64,000 nt of DNA from Spirochaetia bacterium (GCA_009885955.1 VFJS01000033.1:28765-92764); one strand, 5' to 3'. Shown: positions 16,234 through 25,171, counted from the stretch's first letter. Notes: generated by a model not told the origin, from the sequence alone. Numbers and translations are program-made.

Positions 16234-17345
16234 GCGCCCCTTCGCAGATCTTCAATGAGCGCATCGGCCCCGCCGGTTTTTGCCAGGAGCCCCCTGTTGA
16301 GCGAAAAGAGGGCCACCTCAACGGTCAGCTGTGAGAAAACATGCTCCATGCATTTTTTTGCAGCCTTGTCAGCCAGCACCCCGTAGATGGAAGTATCATG
16401 TATATACTCCATGGCCTCTTCCGTGGTTGCCGATGCCATTATTTTTTCAGCCCCCTCGGTGTCGCCGGATAGTGTTACGTAGTTTGCCGCAAGTATCTCC
16501 ATCCGTGCATCAGCTATTTTACTATAAGTGTTGAATATCCCCCCTGCAACCTTGACCAGCTTTCCTATGTGGCCCACGAGGAGGATCCTCTTCATCTTAT
16601 GGTAAACGGCCTGTTCCAGCATGTAACCGATATAATTTCCTGTCTCTGCTATGGCGTCAATGTCAATACCCAGTTCTTCAATGGCAAATTTTTTTCCGTA
16701 GTTTCCCGGCACAAGTGCCATGGCCTCCATGCCCAGGGCGCCTGCCATGGACAGGGCAAGGGCAAGGGATTCCCTCACTGCCTCATTTGACATGGGTTCC
16801 ACTATCCCCGTGGTGCCGAGGATCGATATTCCCCCTACAATGCCGAGCCTGGGATTGAAGGTCTTTCTTGATATCTCCTCCCCCCCGGGCGCATATATCT
16901 CAATGAGAAGGCCCCTCCCTTCAGGCTTCACGCTGTCTGTCTCCTTTAAAATCATTGACCTGGGAACGGGGTTGATTGCATAATTCCCCGGATCCACCCT
17001 GAGGCCCTTCCTTGTCACTTTCCCTATGCCGGGCCCCCCTGTGACAACGGTATCCCCACCGGCAGTCTCCCTGGCCCTGGCATAGATCTTCATGCCGTCG
17101 GTGCAGTCGGGATCGTCGCCGCCGTCTTTTATGGCATAGCACTGCCATGATCCATCGGCATGTTCCATGCCGTATATATCAACCTCCACCTCCCAGCCCA
17201 TTGGCGTTGAAATCGAGATTTTTTTCTCCGATGTACCATGGAAGAGTTTGAGCGCAGCTGCCTTAGCAGCCGCGGCAGCGCAGGTTCCGGTGGTTATCCC
17301 GTACCTCAGTTTTTTCCCGCCTGATATTTTGTATCGCTCTAACAT
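16230..17345 (-). CDS. cbiD: Cobalt-precorrin-5B C1-methyltransferase CbiD
   Basis: It is specific to the anaerobic pathway. The 371 residues show 'LRYGITTGTCAAAAAKAA' near the N-terminus, 'KDGGDDPDCTDGMKIYA', 'GGPGIGKVTRKGLRVDPG', 'AINPVPRSMI', 'GIVGGISILGTTGIVEPMS' and 'RILLVGHIGKLVKVAGGIF'. The ATG follows GGAGAG closely. A repeat element sits directly upstream, between this gene and cbiC. Confidence 0.95.
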   Translation of the reverse strand: MLERYKISGGKKLRYGITTGTCAAAAAKAAALKLFHGTSEKKISISTPMGWEVEVDIYGMEHADGSWQCYAIKDGGDDPDCTDGMKIYARARETAGGDTVVTGGPGIGKVTRKGLRVDPGNYAINPVPRSMILKETDSVKPEGRGLLIEIYAPGGEEISRKTFNPRLGIVGGISILGTTGIVEPMSNEAVRESLALALSMAGALGMEAMALVPGNYGKKFAIEELGIDIDAIAETGNYIGYMLEQAVYHKMKRILLVGHIGKLVKVAGGIFNTYSKIADARMEILAANYVTLSGDTEGAEKIMASATTEEAMEYIHDTSIYGVLADKAAKKCMEHVFSQLTVEVALFSLNRGLLAKTGGADALIEDLRRGA

Positions 17346-17371
17346 TGACTCTCCAAAATAATGCTAATAAA

Positions 17372-17520
17372 TTTTGCCACAGAGGCACGGAGACACAGAG
17401 AAATATTAGTAAATTAAAAAAAAATAATAAAAAATTAATATATTGGTTTTACGTTTGAAATTGAAATTTTGATCATAACTTCAATCTTACTCCGTGCCTC
17501 TGTGCCTCCGTGGCTGATTT
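17372..17520. repeat. Palindromic repeat, GCCACAGAGGC family, copy 1
   Basis: The left arm TTTTGCCACAGAGGCACGGA(GACACAGAG) and the right arm CTCCGTGCCTCTGTG(CCTCCGTGGC) are inverted around a 90-bp AT-rich centre. It lies between cbiC and cbiD within the operon. Related copies are at 22759, 34281, 53206 (one arm) and 62893 (decayed). Confidence 0.85.
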
Positions 17521-17540
17521 TTTTTTATGATTCTGGCCTG

Positions 17541-18152
17541 CTATTTGATCATGTATATCAGTGCATTCACGATGGCAACGGCAACGGTACTTCCCCCCTT
17601 TCTTCCCCTGGTGATGATGCACGGGGCCCCTGCATCCCGTATGGCCTCCTTTGATTCAGCTGCCCCGACAAATCCCACCGGCACACCGATGACCAGTTCC
17701 GGAGAGGTTTCCCCCTTATCGATGAGTTCTTTCAGTGTCATCAGTGCAGTGGGCGCGTTGCCGATGGCGAATATTTTTGTATTCCTGTCCCGTGCCGCCT
17801 TTTCTATCCCCACGATTGACCGTGTCACGCCCCTGGCCGCGGCCTCCCGTATGACATCATCATCGGAGACGCAGGTGTATATTTCTGAACCGTACCTCCC
17901 GAGCCTCTCCTTGTTCACGCCGGCCTGTATCATCTTGGTGTCGCAGTATATGCGGCAGCCGCTCCTGATGGCCCCCATCCCGCGTTCTATGGCGCCGCCA
18001 AGAATTTCGGTGATTTCGGCATACTCAAAATCAGCCGTGGTATGAATTATCCTTTTTACAAGCGGGGCGGCAGGGCCCGTGATATCGCGTTTAAGCTCCC
18101 TGGTGATTATTTCAAAGCTCAGCTGTTCAATTTTATCAGGTTCAGTTAACAT
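17541..18152 (-). CDS. cbiC: Cobalt-precorrin-8 methylmutase CbiC
   Basis: It moves a methyl group from C11 to C12 to give cobyrinic acid. The protein shows 'DIEKIEQLSFEII'-like 'PDKIEQLSFEIITRE', the catalytic histidine in 'VKRIIHTTADFEY', 'GCRIYCDTKMIQAGVNKER', 'KIFAIGNAPTALMTL' and 'LVIGVPVGFVGAAESKEA'. The frame is open 29 codons further upstream inside cbiA, but the start is best placed at the ATG at 18152 (203 residues, the family length), overlapping the cbiA stop. Confidence 0.94.
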   Translation of the reverse strand: MLTEPDKIEQLSFEIITRELKRDITGPAAPLVKRIIHTTADFEYAEITEILGGAIERGMGAIRSGCRIYCDTKMIQAGVNKERLGRYGSEIYTCVSDDDVIREAAARGVTRSIVGIEKAARDRNTKIFAIGNAPTALMTLKELIDKGETSPELVIGVPVGFVGAAESKEAIRDAGAPCIITRGRKGGSTVAVAIVNALIYMIK

Positions 18153-19527
18153 GTTGCGGGCTCCTAGATGTGATAGTGAGATTATTGAAGAATTCCATGT
18201 TTGAATAAAAATGGATATGGGCATACCCGGCGAGAACATTTTTTTTTGTCAGGCCGCAGCTCCATGAATCCTCGCCGCCCGGTTTCCTTACTTTGTAACT
18301 GAACCGGGCATCGCCATCGTTCATTTCCGTCAGCATGGAGTGGTGAAATTCATGGCCCCTGGTTTTTCCGGAAGGCGATTCAATTTCAACATATCCGAAC
18401 CTCCTGAGCCCCGGGGTCATTTCCGATCGGCAGTTGAAAAATCCGGCCATGTCATGGACCCTGCCGTCCATGGTCTTTATCGATTTTGTCAGATACATGA
18501 GGCCGCCGCACTCGGCATATACCGGGAGCCCTGACCCGGCCTTCTCCCTGATATCCCTGAGCATTGACCTGTTTGATGAAAGCTCTCCTGCAAAGACCTC
18601 GGGATAACCGCCGCCCAGGTACAGGCCGCTGATCCCTTCCGGGAGACGGCTGTCGCTCATGGGGCTGAACTCTATGAGCTCCATGCCCCTCTCTTTCATG
18701 AGATCCAGGTTGTCACCGTAATAGAAGCTGAAAGCCCGGTCCTTTGCTACGGCAATCCTGAGCCCCCTCTGAGACGCCGTGCCGGCATCAGGGACATATG
18801 ACGTGGAGATTTCGCCTGCGCTCTCCGATATTTCCAGGATTCGTTTTAGGTCAATGGATGATGCCGCAGCATCGGCAAGCATGTTTACCTTTTTATCAAG
18901 CCCTTCAATCTCGCCTGCCTGGACGAGCCCAAGGTGCCGGCCCGGTATCTCTGCGCCGGCAGTCCTGGGTATGTAGCCAAGGCACTCCAGCCCGGTCTGC
19001 TCTGTTATGATGCGGCGGAGGAGGCGGTAGTGTTTCTCTCCTGAGATGTTGTTGATGATGACGCCGCGGATGTCCGTGCCCCTGTCGTAGTTCACGTAGC
19101 CCGAAAGCATGGCAGCGATACTTGCCGAGATTCCGCTTCCGTCCGCTATGAGTATCACCGGTGCGCCAAGGATTTTGGACGTGTGCGCGGTGCTCGCTCT
19201 GGAAGTCCCGCCAAGGCCGTCGTAGAGCCCCATAACTCCTTCAATGAGAGAAAGGCCGCTTTCAGAGGAATTTTTTATGAACAGGTATTTCAGCACTTCA
19301 TCATCAAGAAGGAATGAATCCAGGTTTCGCGAGATTTTTCCCGTGATGAATGTATGGAACATGGGGTCGATGAAGTCCGGGCCGCACTTGAAGGGCGCCG
19401 GTGACACTCCGGCCTTCATGAAAGCCCTGAGCAGGGCGCAGGTGACTGTTGTTTTGCCTGCGCCGCTCTTTATTCCGCCTAGGACAATCCTGTTTATTCG
19501 ATTTTTAATCATTTTTATTATTTTCAA
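18142..19527 (-). CDS. cbiA: Cobyrinic acid a,c-diamide synthase CbiA
   Basis: It amidates the a and c side chains with glutamine and ATP. The 461 residues include the P-loop 'GGIKSGAGKTTVTCALL' (about 18-34), 'PFKCGPDFIDPMFH', 'LIEGVMGLYDGLGG', 'GLYLGGGYPEVFAGEL' and the glutaminase nucleophile in 'VYAECGGLMYLT'. The start is either TTG 19527 or ATG 19512; neither has a strong Shine-Dalgarno. It begins 20 bp after cbiO. Confidence 0.95.
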   Translation of the reverse strand: MKIIKMIKNRINRIVLGGIKSGAGKTTVTCALLRAFMKAGVSPAPFKCGPDFIDPMFHTFITGKISRNLDSFLLDDEVLKYLFIKNSSESGLSLIEGVMGLYDGLGGTSRASTAHTSKILGAPVILIADGSGISASIAAMLSGYVNYDRGTDIRGVIINNISGEKHYRLLRRIITEQTGLECLGYIPRTAGAEIPGRHLGLVQAGEIEGLDKKVNMLADAAASSIDLKRILEISESAGEISTSYVPDAGTASQRGLRIAVAKDRAFSFYYGDNLDLMKERGMELIEFSPMSDSRLPEGISGLYLGGGYPEVFAGELSSNRSMLRDIREKAGSGLPVYAECGGLMYLTKSIKTMDGRVHDMAGFFNCRSEMTPGLRRFGYVEIESPSGKTRGHEFHHSMLTEMNDGDARFSYKVRKPGGEDSWSCGLTKKNVLAGYAHIHFYSNMEFFNNLTITSRSPQHVN

Positions 19528-19547
19528 AACCCGAATATGTTCATAGT

Positions 19548-20444
19548 TTAATTTGCTTCTCCTTCATTCATATGTTTTCTGAAAGTTTTTAATATCTCCC
19601 TTCTCGCATCACCAATGGTGAGAGGAATTTTTTCAAAGGGAATCTTATCCTCATGTTTGAGCCTGTAAATAAATTCTGCGACTTGCGGCATGCGGAGTTT
19701 AATATTGTCCATATCTTCAGGCGCGGTGAATATATTTTCGGGAATCCCTTCCCGTACTATTTGTCCATTGCTGAGTATATAAAGCCTGTCGAGGAATATG
19801 GGAAGAAGGTCGACACTGTGCGTGGCCATGGCGATTGTCACATTTTTTTCCTTATTCAGTTTCGCCAGGAGGCTCATCATTTTATATTCTCCCATGGGAT
19901 CAAGGCCGGACGTGGGTTCATCGAGGAGAAGTATCTCATGTCCCATAGCCAGAAGGCCGGCAATGCAAATCCTTTTTTTTTCCCCGAAACTTAAATTCTG
20001 TATCGGCTTCCCGGCGAATTTTTCCATCTCCACGTCTTTAAGCGCGCAATGGATTCTGGTATCCGTCTCTTTTTCGCTGAAACCCATATTTAAAGGACCA
20101 AACGCCACATCTTCATAAACGGTGGGAGCAAAAAGCTGATTGTCGGGATTTTGAAATACAAAGCCGACTTTTTTATATATATCCCTGGGAGATAATTTTT
20201 TTATATCTGTTCCGTCCAGGAGGACATACCCGTCATAATCTTTCAGTAATCCGTCCATTATTTTCAGCAGTGTTGTCTTCCCTGAGCCATTGGCCCCCAA
20301 AAGACCAATGAACTCGCCTCTGCGGACATTTATCGCAACACCGCTGGAGGCGAGGGTCCCGTCGGGATATTTGAATGAACGGACGTTGACAGACAGCCGG
20401 ATATCCGTTTGATTCATGATATCAATCGGTTTTATATCACCCAT
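19548..20444 (-). CDS. cbiO: Cobalt ECF transporter ATPase CbiO
   Basis: It is the ATPase that powers cobalt import with CbiM, CbiQ and the CbiN-like protein. The 298 residues have Walker A 'GLLGANGSGKTTLLK', Q-loop 'VGFVFQNPDNQLFAPTVYED', the signature 'LSFGEKKRICIAGLL', Walker B 'ILLLDEPTSGLDP' and the switch histidine in 'MATHSVDLL'. A C-terminal helical extension of about 45 residues follows the core. It overlaps cbiQ by 13 bp. Confidence 0.93.
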   Translation of the reverse strand: MGDIKPIDIMNQTDIRLSVNVRSFKYPDGTLASSGVAINVRRGEFIGLLGANGSGKTTLLKIMDGLLKDYDGYVLLDGTDIKKLSPRDIYKKVGFVFQNPDNQLFAPTVYEDVAFGPLNMGFSEKETDTRIHCALKDVEMEKFAGKPIQNLSFGEKKRICIAGLLAMGHEILLLDEPTSGLDPMGEYKMMSLLAKLNKEKNVTIAMATHSVDLLPIFLDRLYILSNGQIVREGIPENIFTAPEDMDNIKLRMPQVAEFIYRLKHEDKIPFEKIPLTIGDARREILKTFRKHMNEGEAN

Positions 20445-21184
20445 AAAATCCCCAGTGCTGACAATAAAATAAATGAAAAGGCGATTTCCAGGGACTTAAA
20501 GGGTTTATGGTTCATCAAAGGTATATTGCCGTCAAAACCCCTCTGGATCATGGCAACTGAAATGTCGTGGCTGTGATCAAATGCCTTCAGAATAAGAGAA
20601 CCGGTAAGTGTCCCGAAAGACCCCATTCCCTGCCTTATGCTTGAGTAACCGAGCCGGTTTTTTTGAGCGTTATAAATTACCATGGCGTCTTCAATCAGTA
20701 CGAATATATATCTGTATGCGAACATCAATATCTCTACAAATCCACGGGGAACTCTCATCCATGAAAGCCCGGCTAATATTTCGTTAAACGGCGTGGAAAA
20801 TCCCATAACTGCCATAACTGATACCGCTCCTAAAATTCTGAGCGCGATAAGCAGTCCATCCATAAGACCTTCTTTATACCCTGAAATATTAATTCCTATA
20901 ATATTAATAGAAAAAATGGGATCATTCCCATGGAAAAAAAGTTTCAGCAGCACAATTATGGAGGCGATAAAAACCGGTTCAGAAAATCTAAAGGCGAAAG
21001 TCCTGATTGGTATATTCATCATAATGCATAGAGAAAAACTCATAACTGCAATGGCCAGGGGGAAAGCATAACCTCTGTAGCTTATGACCATTGCAAGAAT
21101 GACGAGGCTTGTTGTCATTTTTAAGCGCGCGTCAATTTTTGAAAGGATATGCTCTTTTTTATATAGCTCTGAAAAAAGTTTCAT
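20432..21184 (-). CDS. cbiQ: Cobalt ECF transporter transmembrane protein CbiQ
   Basis: It is the coupling membrane protein of the cobalt ECF importer. The 250 residues have several membrane helices, and the two Ala-Arg-Gly-type coupling stretches are visible as 'NAQKNRLGYSSIRQGMG' and 'HDISVAMIQRGFDG', which contact the ATPase in this family. It overlaps the CbiN-like gene by 4 bp. Confidence 0.9.
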   Translation of the reverse strand: MKLFSELYKKEHILSKIDARLKMTTSLVILAMVISYRGYAFPLAIAVMSFSLCIMMNIPIRTFAFRFSEPVFIASIIVLLKLFFHGNDPIFSINIIGINISGYKEGLMDGLLIALRILGAVSVMAVMGFSTPFNEILAGLSWMRVPRGFVEILMFAYRYIFVLIEDAMVIYNAQKNRLGYSSIRQGMGSFGTLTGSLILKAFDHSHDISVAMIQRGFDGNIPLMNHKPFKSLEIAFSFILLSALGILWVI

Positions 21185-21531
21185 ATATTTAAACCGTTGT
21201 TTTTATCCTTTTCTTTATTGATAGCAGACGCTTTTTGAGATATAAGCACCCGCCAGAAATATCCGCAGATAAACCCGCCGACAGTGCCTGCTATGAGAAA
21301 AAGAAAGAGGGGGAGATCTCCCTGTTCGATATTTATCAGAGGCTCTGCCGCTTCTCTGCCATGTTCTTTAGCGAATTTTTTGACTACGGATTCATCAATA
21401 CCCTGCCATTTCTCTTCAGCGGCGGCGGTTTCATTGATTGATAAAGAGTGAATAGCCCCGAGCGCTAATATCATCAGAATAAATGTTACATGATATTTTA
21501 TTGTCAATGGAGAACATGGCGTTTTCATCAT
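21181..21531 (-). CDS. CbiN-like small membrane component of the cobalt transporter
   Basis: The 116-residue protein has an N-terminal hydrophobic segment (about 12-32), an extracytoplasmic middle 'EKWQGIDESVVKKFAKEHG', and a second membrane helix 'LFLFLIAGTVGGFICGYFW'. This two-helix topology and the position between cbiM and cbiQ match CbiN, which is needed for loading of CbiM. Direct sequence identity with classical CbiN is not obvious to me, so the name rests on topology and context. ATGA overlaps occur on both sides. Confidence 0.7.
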   Translation of the reverse strand: MMKTPCSPLTIKYHVTFILMILALGAIHSLSINETAAAEEKWQGIDESVVKKFAKEHGREAAEPLINIEQGDLPLFLFLIAGTVGGFICGYFWRVLISQKASAINKEKDKNNGLNI

Positions 21532-22286
21532 ATCTCTCCTGGCCTCAACACATGCATTTTTACGAGAAGGTCCGGCCTTTTTTTATTCAGTAATATAATC
21601 ATTCCTGCTGTCATGGCCCCTTCAAGGATTCCAAGGGGGAGCTGAGTTGGAATAAAGGCCGCGACTATTTTCCAGAATAACGGGAAAAACGGCGAATCCC
21701 CCTTTATTCCCAGGGCAAGTTCCATGGAAGTAGTTATATATGTCGCCCAATCGGCGAAGATTCCTGCCATGAATGCCGCCAGCCAGAGATTTGCTTTTAT
21801 TGCCCTCAATCCTCTGAATGTCAGATATCCAATTAACGAACCCATGACACCCATGGAAATAATATCGGCGCCCCATGTGCTGAGGCCGCCATGCGCGAGG
21901 AACAGAGCCTGAATCAGAAGGGCGGCGGCAGAAATCACTATGCTGATGACAGGGCCCAGGAGTATACCTGAAATGCCCGTTCCGCATGGATGGGAACAGG
22001 TCCCGGCTGTGGGCACCGGGATGGGCATACAGGATATAATGAAAACAACTGCTGCCATGAGCCCTACTAAGGGTTTGTAGGAGAGGTCCATGGCTGATTG
22101 TTTTTTAAGCCTGTACAGTCCAAGTGCTACGAATGGAGCTGCAATAGCAAACCATAAGGCAGACCAGCCAAAGGGGAGTATCCCCTCGGATATATGCATG
22201 GAGTACGCGTGATCTGAAAGCAGCAGGAAAGCTGATAAAACAAAAAAGAATGATTGAATTCTGTTCTTTATTTTTTTCATTTTCAT
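21528..22286 (-). CDS. cbiM: Cobalt ECF transporter substrate-capture protein CbiM
   Basis: It is the S-component that binds Co(II). The 252 residues start with a signal sequence ending near 'HAYS', followed by MHISEGILP. In CbiM/NikM proteins the mature N-terminal Met-His forms the metal site, so cleavage before this methionine is expected. Further hallmarks are 'CMPIPVPTAGTCSHPCGTG' in part and 'LFLAHGGLSTWGADIISMG'. It lies 2 bp after cbiX. Confidence 0.94.
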   Translation of the reverse strand: MKMKKIKNRIQSFFFVLSAFLLLSDHAYSMHISEGILPFGWSALWFAIAAPFVALGLYRLKKQSAMDLSYKPLVGLMAAVVFIISCMPIPVPTAGTCSHPCGTGISGILLGPVISIVISAAALLIQALFLAHGGLSTWGADIISMGVMGSLIGYLTFRGLRAIKANLWLAAFMAGIFADWATYITTSMELALGIKGDSPFFPLFWKIVAAFIPTQLPLGILEGAMTAGMIILLNKKRPDLLVKMHVLRPGEI

Positions 22287-22288
22287 TT

Positions 22289-22666
22289 TTATTTCTCTGT
22301 ATCCATTGCTTCATCAGCCCTTTGTATGAGGATATCTGCAAGGACCGGCTCAAAGCCTATGGGCTTTGCTATCCTGAATGTTATGGCGCTGTATTTTTTT
22401 GACAGCTTTCCAACTATTTCCGGTATGTCTCTTTTTATGTGCATCCCCTCGTAAAGGAAGTAAGGGGTGATTACAATTTCATCGGGCTTTAGCGCGGTCA
22501 GGTCCTCCACGGCCTTTTCTATGGTTGGTTCGGCAAGCTCCATGTGGGCCCCTGCGACTATATCATAGGCGCATCTGCTCCTGACATGGTCTATCATTTT
22601 GTTAAATGCATCAACGGCGCTCTCCGATTTGCTTCCATGGCCCACAATGAGCATTGCCTTTTTCAT
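22289..22666 (-). CDS. cbiX: Sirohydrochlorin cobaltochelatase, short form CbiX
   Basis: It inserts Co(II) into sirohydrochlorin, the entry step of the anaerobic pathway. At 125 residues it is the single-domain form, expected to work as a homodimer. It shows 'AMLIVGHGSKSESAVDAF' with the metal-site histidine at about residue 10, 'VITPYFLYEGMHIKRDIPE' with the second histidine, and 'AKPIGFEPVLADIL'. It is the first gene after the riboswitch. No sirohydrochlorin-forming gene (CysG, SirC or CobA) lies in the window. Confidence 0.92.
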   Translation of the reverse strand: MKKAMLIVGHGSKSESAVDAFNKMIDHVRSRCAYDIVAGAHMELAEPTIEKAVEDLTALKPDEIVITPYFLYEGMHIKRDIPEIVGKLSKKYSAITFRIAKPIGFEPVLADILIQRADEAMDTEK

Positions 22667-22758
22667 AAAGAATTACCATCCATACAGTTTACGAATCATC
22701 TACAGCAATTAGCGATTGGATTCATACATGAACAGGGACTGTCCAAAAAAGAAAAAAA

Positions 22759-22842
22759 TTTTGCCACAGAGGCTCAGAGTCACAGAGAAATAATAATTAA
22801 TTTTTAATATAGCTATTCTCTGTGCCTCTGTGGCTGACTTTT
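22759..22842. repeat. Palindromic repeat, GCCACAGAGGC family, copy 2
   Basis: The arms TTTTGCCACAGAGGC and GCCTCTGTGGC are inverted around a short AT-rich loop. It sits in the cobalamin operon leader between the riboswitch terminator and cbiX, so the transcript that escapes attenuation carries this extra hairpin. Confidence 0.85.
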
Positions 22843-22880
22843 TAGAGAGCCACTGTGCTCTATCATTTCGGGAACTGCTG

Positions 22881-22920
22881 TAAAATAAAAAATCCCCGGT
22901 GCAATTAATGCCCGGGGATT
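22881..22920 (-). terminator. Intrinsic terminator of the cobalamin riboswitch
   Basis: Read on the minus strand, AATCCCCGG (22920-22912) pairs with CCGGGGATT (22899-22891) around a 12-nt loop, and TTTTTTATTTTA follows. It lies about 40 nt past the aptamer and more than 200 nt before cbiX, as expected for attenuation by adenosylcobalamin. Confidence 0.85.
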
Positions 22921-22959
22921 CCCTGTTTAATCCTCAGTTCATATCAATACTTGCCCGTT

Positions 22960-23160
22960 GTACGCAGGCGCATTGAACAATACAGGCAGTTCTTCTGGCT
23001 CCCGGATCTTCCTACTAACCGCGCCTTCCCATGAACTTTCGGCTTTTAAAAAAAAGCCTGTTCACAGTGGCAATCTGCGGTTTTCGTCCCCGGTTACAGC
23101 GGCGGGACCGCACCCGAATTTAACGGGTTTCTCTCTTAGCCCTTTTGGGGGCCTGTACAT
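22960..23160 (-). ncRNA. Cobalamin riboswitch aptamer
   Basis: On the minus strand the order is a 5' stem (AGGCCCCCAAAAGGGC), GGGTGCGGTCCCGCCGCTGT (23115-23096), GATTGCCACTGT (23075-23064), an AT-rich peripheral hairpin (AACAGGC...GCC) and the B12 box variant GGGAGCCAGAAGAACTGCC (23003-22985). These are the conserved core segments of the cobalamin family in the right order and spacing. Binding of a cobamide should favour the terminator at 22881-22920 and shut off uptake and synthesis of cobalamin. The aptamer boundaries are estimates. Confidence 0.92.
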
Positions 23161-23414
23161 AATTATTTTCAAATATACTGGTTGTATGGCATTCTTTGAT
23201 GGACTATTTGTCAATAAAAAAAAGCCGGTTTTTATAAAATTTTTTTGGCTTCAGCCAATTTTTCAGTGTGGAAGCTGCACTGTATTTACCTATGAATATT
23301 TTTTCTTGACAAAGAGTCGGCAAAAAGAGTTTTGGAATTGATGAGGCAGGATATGGAAACCGGTTCATATCAGCGGATTCGTCACCCGACCCTGAATGCA
23401 CAGGAGACTGTATT

Positions 23415-24560
23415 ATGAGATATATCCAAGATGTAAAAATATTTTCCGGTTTTTCAATACCCATCATTTGTAATTATTTTGCCCGATATATGCCGGTCAG
23501 CGGCTTGTATCTATTTCTCATACTGGTACTCCTTATCGCCGCCCCCCGTTATTCCCTGGCTCAGAATTACCAGTCGGACCAGATACGCACCGATCTGATC
23601 CGCCAGCGCCAAATGGTGGCTGCAGACGACCAGTACGTAGCGCGCCTGTTCCGCGGAGTGATGAAGACCCATGACCAGTCGAACTGGGTCAACCTTGATC
23701 TGACCCTCATGGACAGCCTGCAGATCTCGTCGGCAGTTTTATTGGACTATGGCACAGGTCCCGTGGGGTTCATGTTCGGATACCAGGTTTACCTCCTGAA
23801 TACCGGCGTTAAAGATGAATACGGCAGCGAGGAAACGGCTGCCGGCTACAATATGTTTTACGGCGTCAACTTTTATCTCAGGGAATTAAAAACAAAGATC
23901 TTCACCGGAGCCTATATTTCCGCAGCGCGGCGCGACGGCGGCTCCCTGTCGCGCAGCGAAATCGACAAGGCTGCTCGCGCGGGGCAGCGTCCCGAACTCA
24001 AGGTTACCGATATCATTGTGCCGTATGTGTTTATCAACAGCCCGGTAACAAATGTGCTGCGGGCGCGCGCCGACTTTAACTTTGAGAACTCCAGTCTCAG
24101 CCGCATGGGGCTCGGGGCATTTTTGTGGCTCACAGGATTCGAGGTGGGGAGCACCTATGACACCCTGAGCGTATTAAACGGAACCATGTATGATGTTGGC
24201 ATCGAGGGGCGGTATTTTCTCCCAGACAGCAGGGGCAAATCCAGGGGCAATGACGACTATGCCTCTCACATCCGGTTGAAGTTTGCAAAGCTCTTCACCG
24301 TCTCCGGCAGCGATTCCTTTAATAGCGGGTTTAATGAGTCTAACAATACCTATGTGCTCGCGGAGCTGTTATTATCCAGATTTATCTGCGGCATATCACA
24401 TAAGTCCCCTGAGGGCACCGGTTTCCGGTTAGGGCTGAAGGCGCAGGAGGATGAACTTACCATGACATTGTCATACCAGAACAACTATATCTTCGACAGC
24501 GTCTACGGAACACGCATCAACTCCTGGTCTATCTATTTTGATATGAAGCGCTCCCTGTAA
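23415..24560 (+). CDS. Exported protein, probable outer-membrane beta-barrel, function unknown
   Basis: The ATG at 23415 follows GGAG by 8 nt and gives 381 residues. A long hydrophobic segment ending 'LLIAAPRYSLAQN' (about residues 28-50) is a likely signal peptide, perhaps starting at the internal ATG 23490. The rest has alternating aromatic and polar residues with Gly turns ('DYGTGPVGFMFGYQVYLL', 'NSWSIYFDMKRSL' at the end), as in barrel proteins. No family was recognised. Its GC content is higher than that of the neighbouring intergenic DNA. It is divergent from the cobalamin operon. Confidence 0.7.
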   Translation: MRYIQDVKIFSGFSIPIICNYFARYMPVSGLYLFLILVLLIAAPRYSLAQNYQSDQIRTDLIRQRQMVAADDQYVARLFRGVMKTHDQSNWVNLDLTLMDSLQISSAVLLDYGTGPVGFMFGYQVYLLNTGVKDEYGSEETAAGYNMFYGVNFYLRELKTKIFTGAYISAARRDGGSLSRSEIDKAARAGQRPELKVTDIIVPYVFINSPVTNVLRARADFNFENSSLSRMGLGAFLWLTGFEVGSTYDTLSVLNGTMYDVGIEGRYFLPDSRGKSRGNDDYASHIRLKFAKLFTVSGSDSFNSGFNESNNTYVLAELLLSRFICGISHKSPEGTGFRLGLKAQEDELTMTLSYQNNYIFDSVYGTRINSWSIYFDMKRSL

Positions 24561-24826
24561 AGGGTGACGGCACCGGCACAGACTGCGTGTGTAAAACAGC
24601 AGCTGTACCTGCGCCAGGCCTGCATAACCGCCTTTTGGTTATCATCGTATCTCTGAAAGATTCTTTTTTAATTTCCATCACTCCTTGAACAGTATTTCCA
24701 TCACAGGAGCCTGGAGAAATATCTTCAGCGCAGTTGTATATTTGTTGACAGAAAAATTAAATCCCGCCTGATCAAATAAATAAAAAAATTACTCTATAAA
24801 AGATTTCATTTTATCCGGAGGAATCT

Positions 24827-25171
24827 ATGCAAAGATTTATCATGCTCACATTTATATCTGTATTTTGCATATTTATCAATTGCAAGGAGAAACAGGCTGA
24901 GCAGAAGCCTGAAATCAAGCCCCGCTATGTTTCAGCCAACGGGGGGGCAAACATGAGGGACAAGCCCGATGTCTCCGGTGAAAAAATCGTCACATTGCCC
25001 CACGGTGAAAAGGTGGGTTTTCTCGAGGAGACGGGAAGTGATGCTGCAATTTCCGGGAAAATTGCTGTATTTCCGGCCATGTCAATGGGGTACAGGAATG
25101 TTTATTTTAAGAAGTACATACTTTTATTATCCTTGGCGCAGGGGCATAAAAATCAACTGGGATCAGTTTAA
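24827..25171 (+). CDS. SH3b-domain lipoprotein, apparently frameshifted near its end
   Basis: An N-terminal helix ending 'IFINCKEK' gives a lipobox-like cysteine (C19). Residues 37-75 read 'YVSANGGANMRDKPDVSG' and 'VTLPHGEKVGFLEETG', a bacterial SH3 domain. After 'AISGK' the SH3 pattern is lost in this frame, while another frame continues 'WGTGMFILRSTYF', which resembles the SGWVFGGFL ending of the next gene's SH3 domain. The stop at 25171 may therefore be premature. It could still make a short lipoprotein. The ATG follows GGAGG. It is paralogous to the SH3b part of the downstream gene. Confidence 0.6.
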   Translation: MQRFIMLTFISVFCIFINCKEKQAEQKPEIKPRYVSANGGANMRDKPDVSGEKIVTLPHGEKVGFLEETGSDAAISGKIAVFPAMSMGYRNVYFKKYILLLSLAQGHKNQLGSV

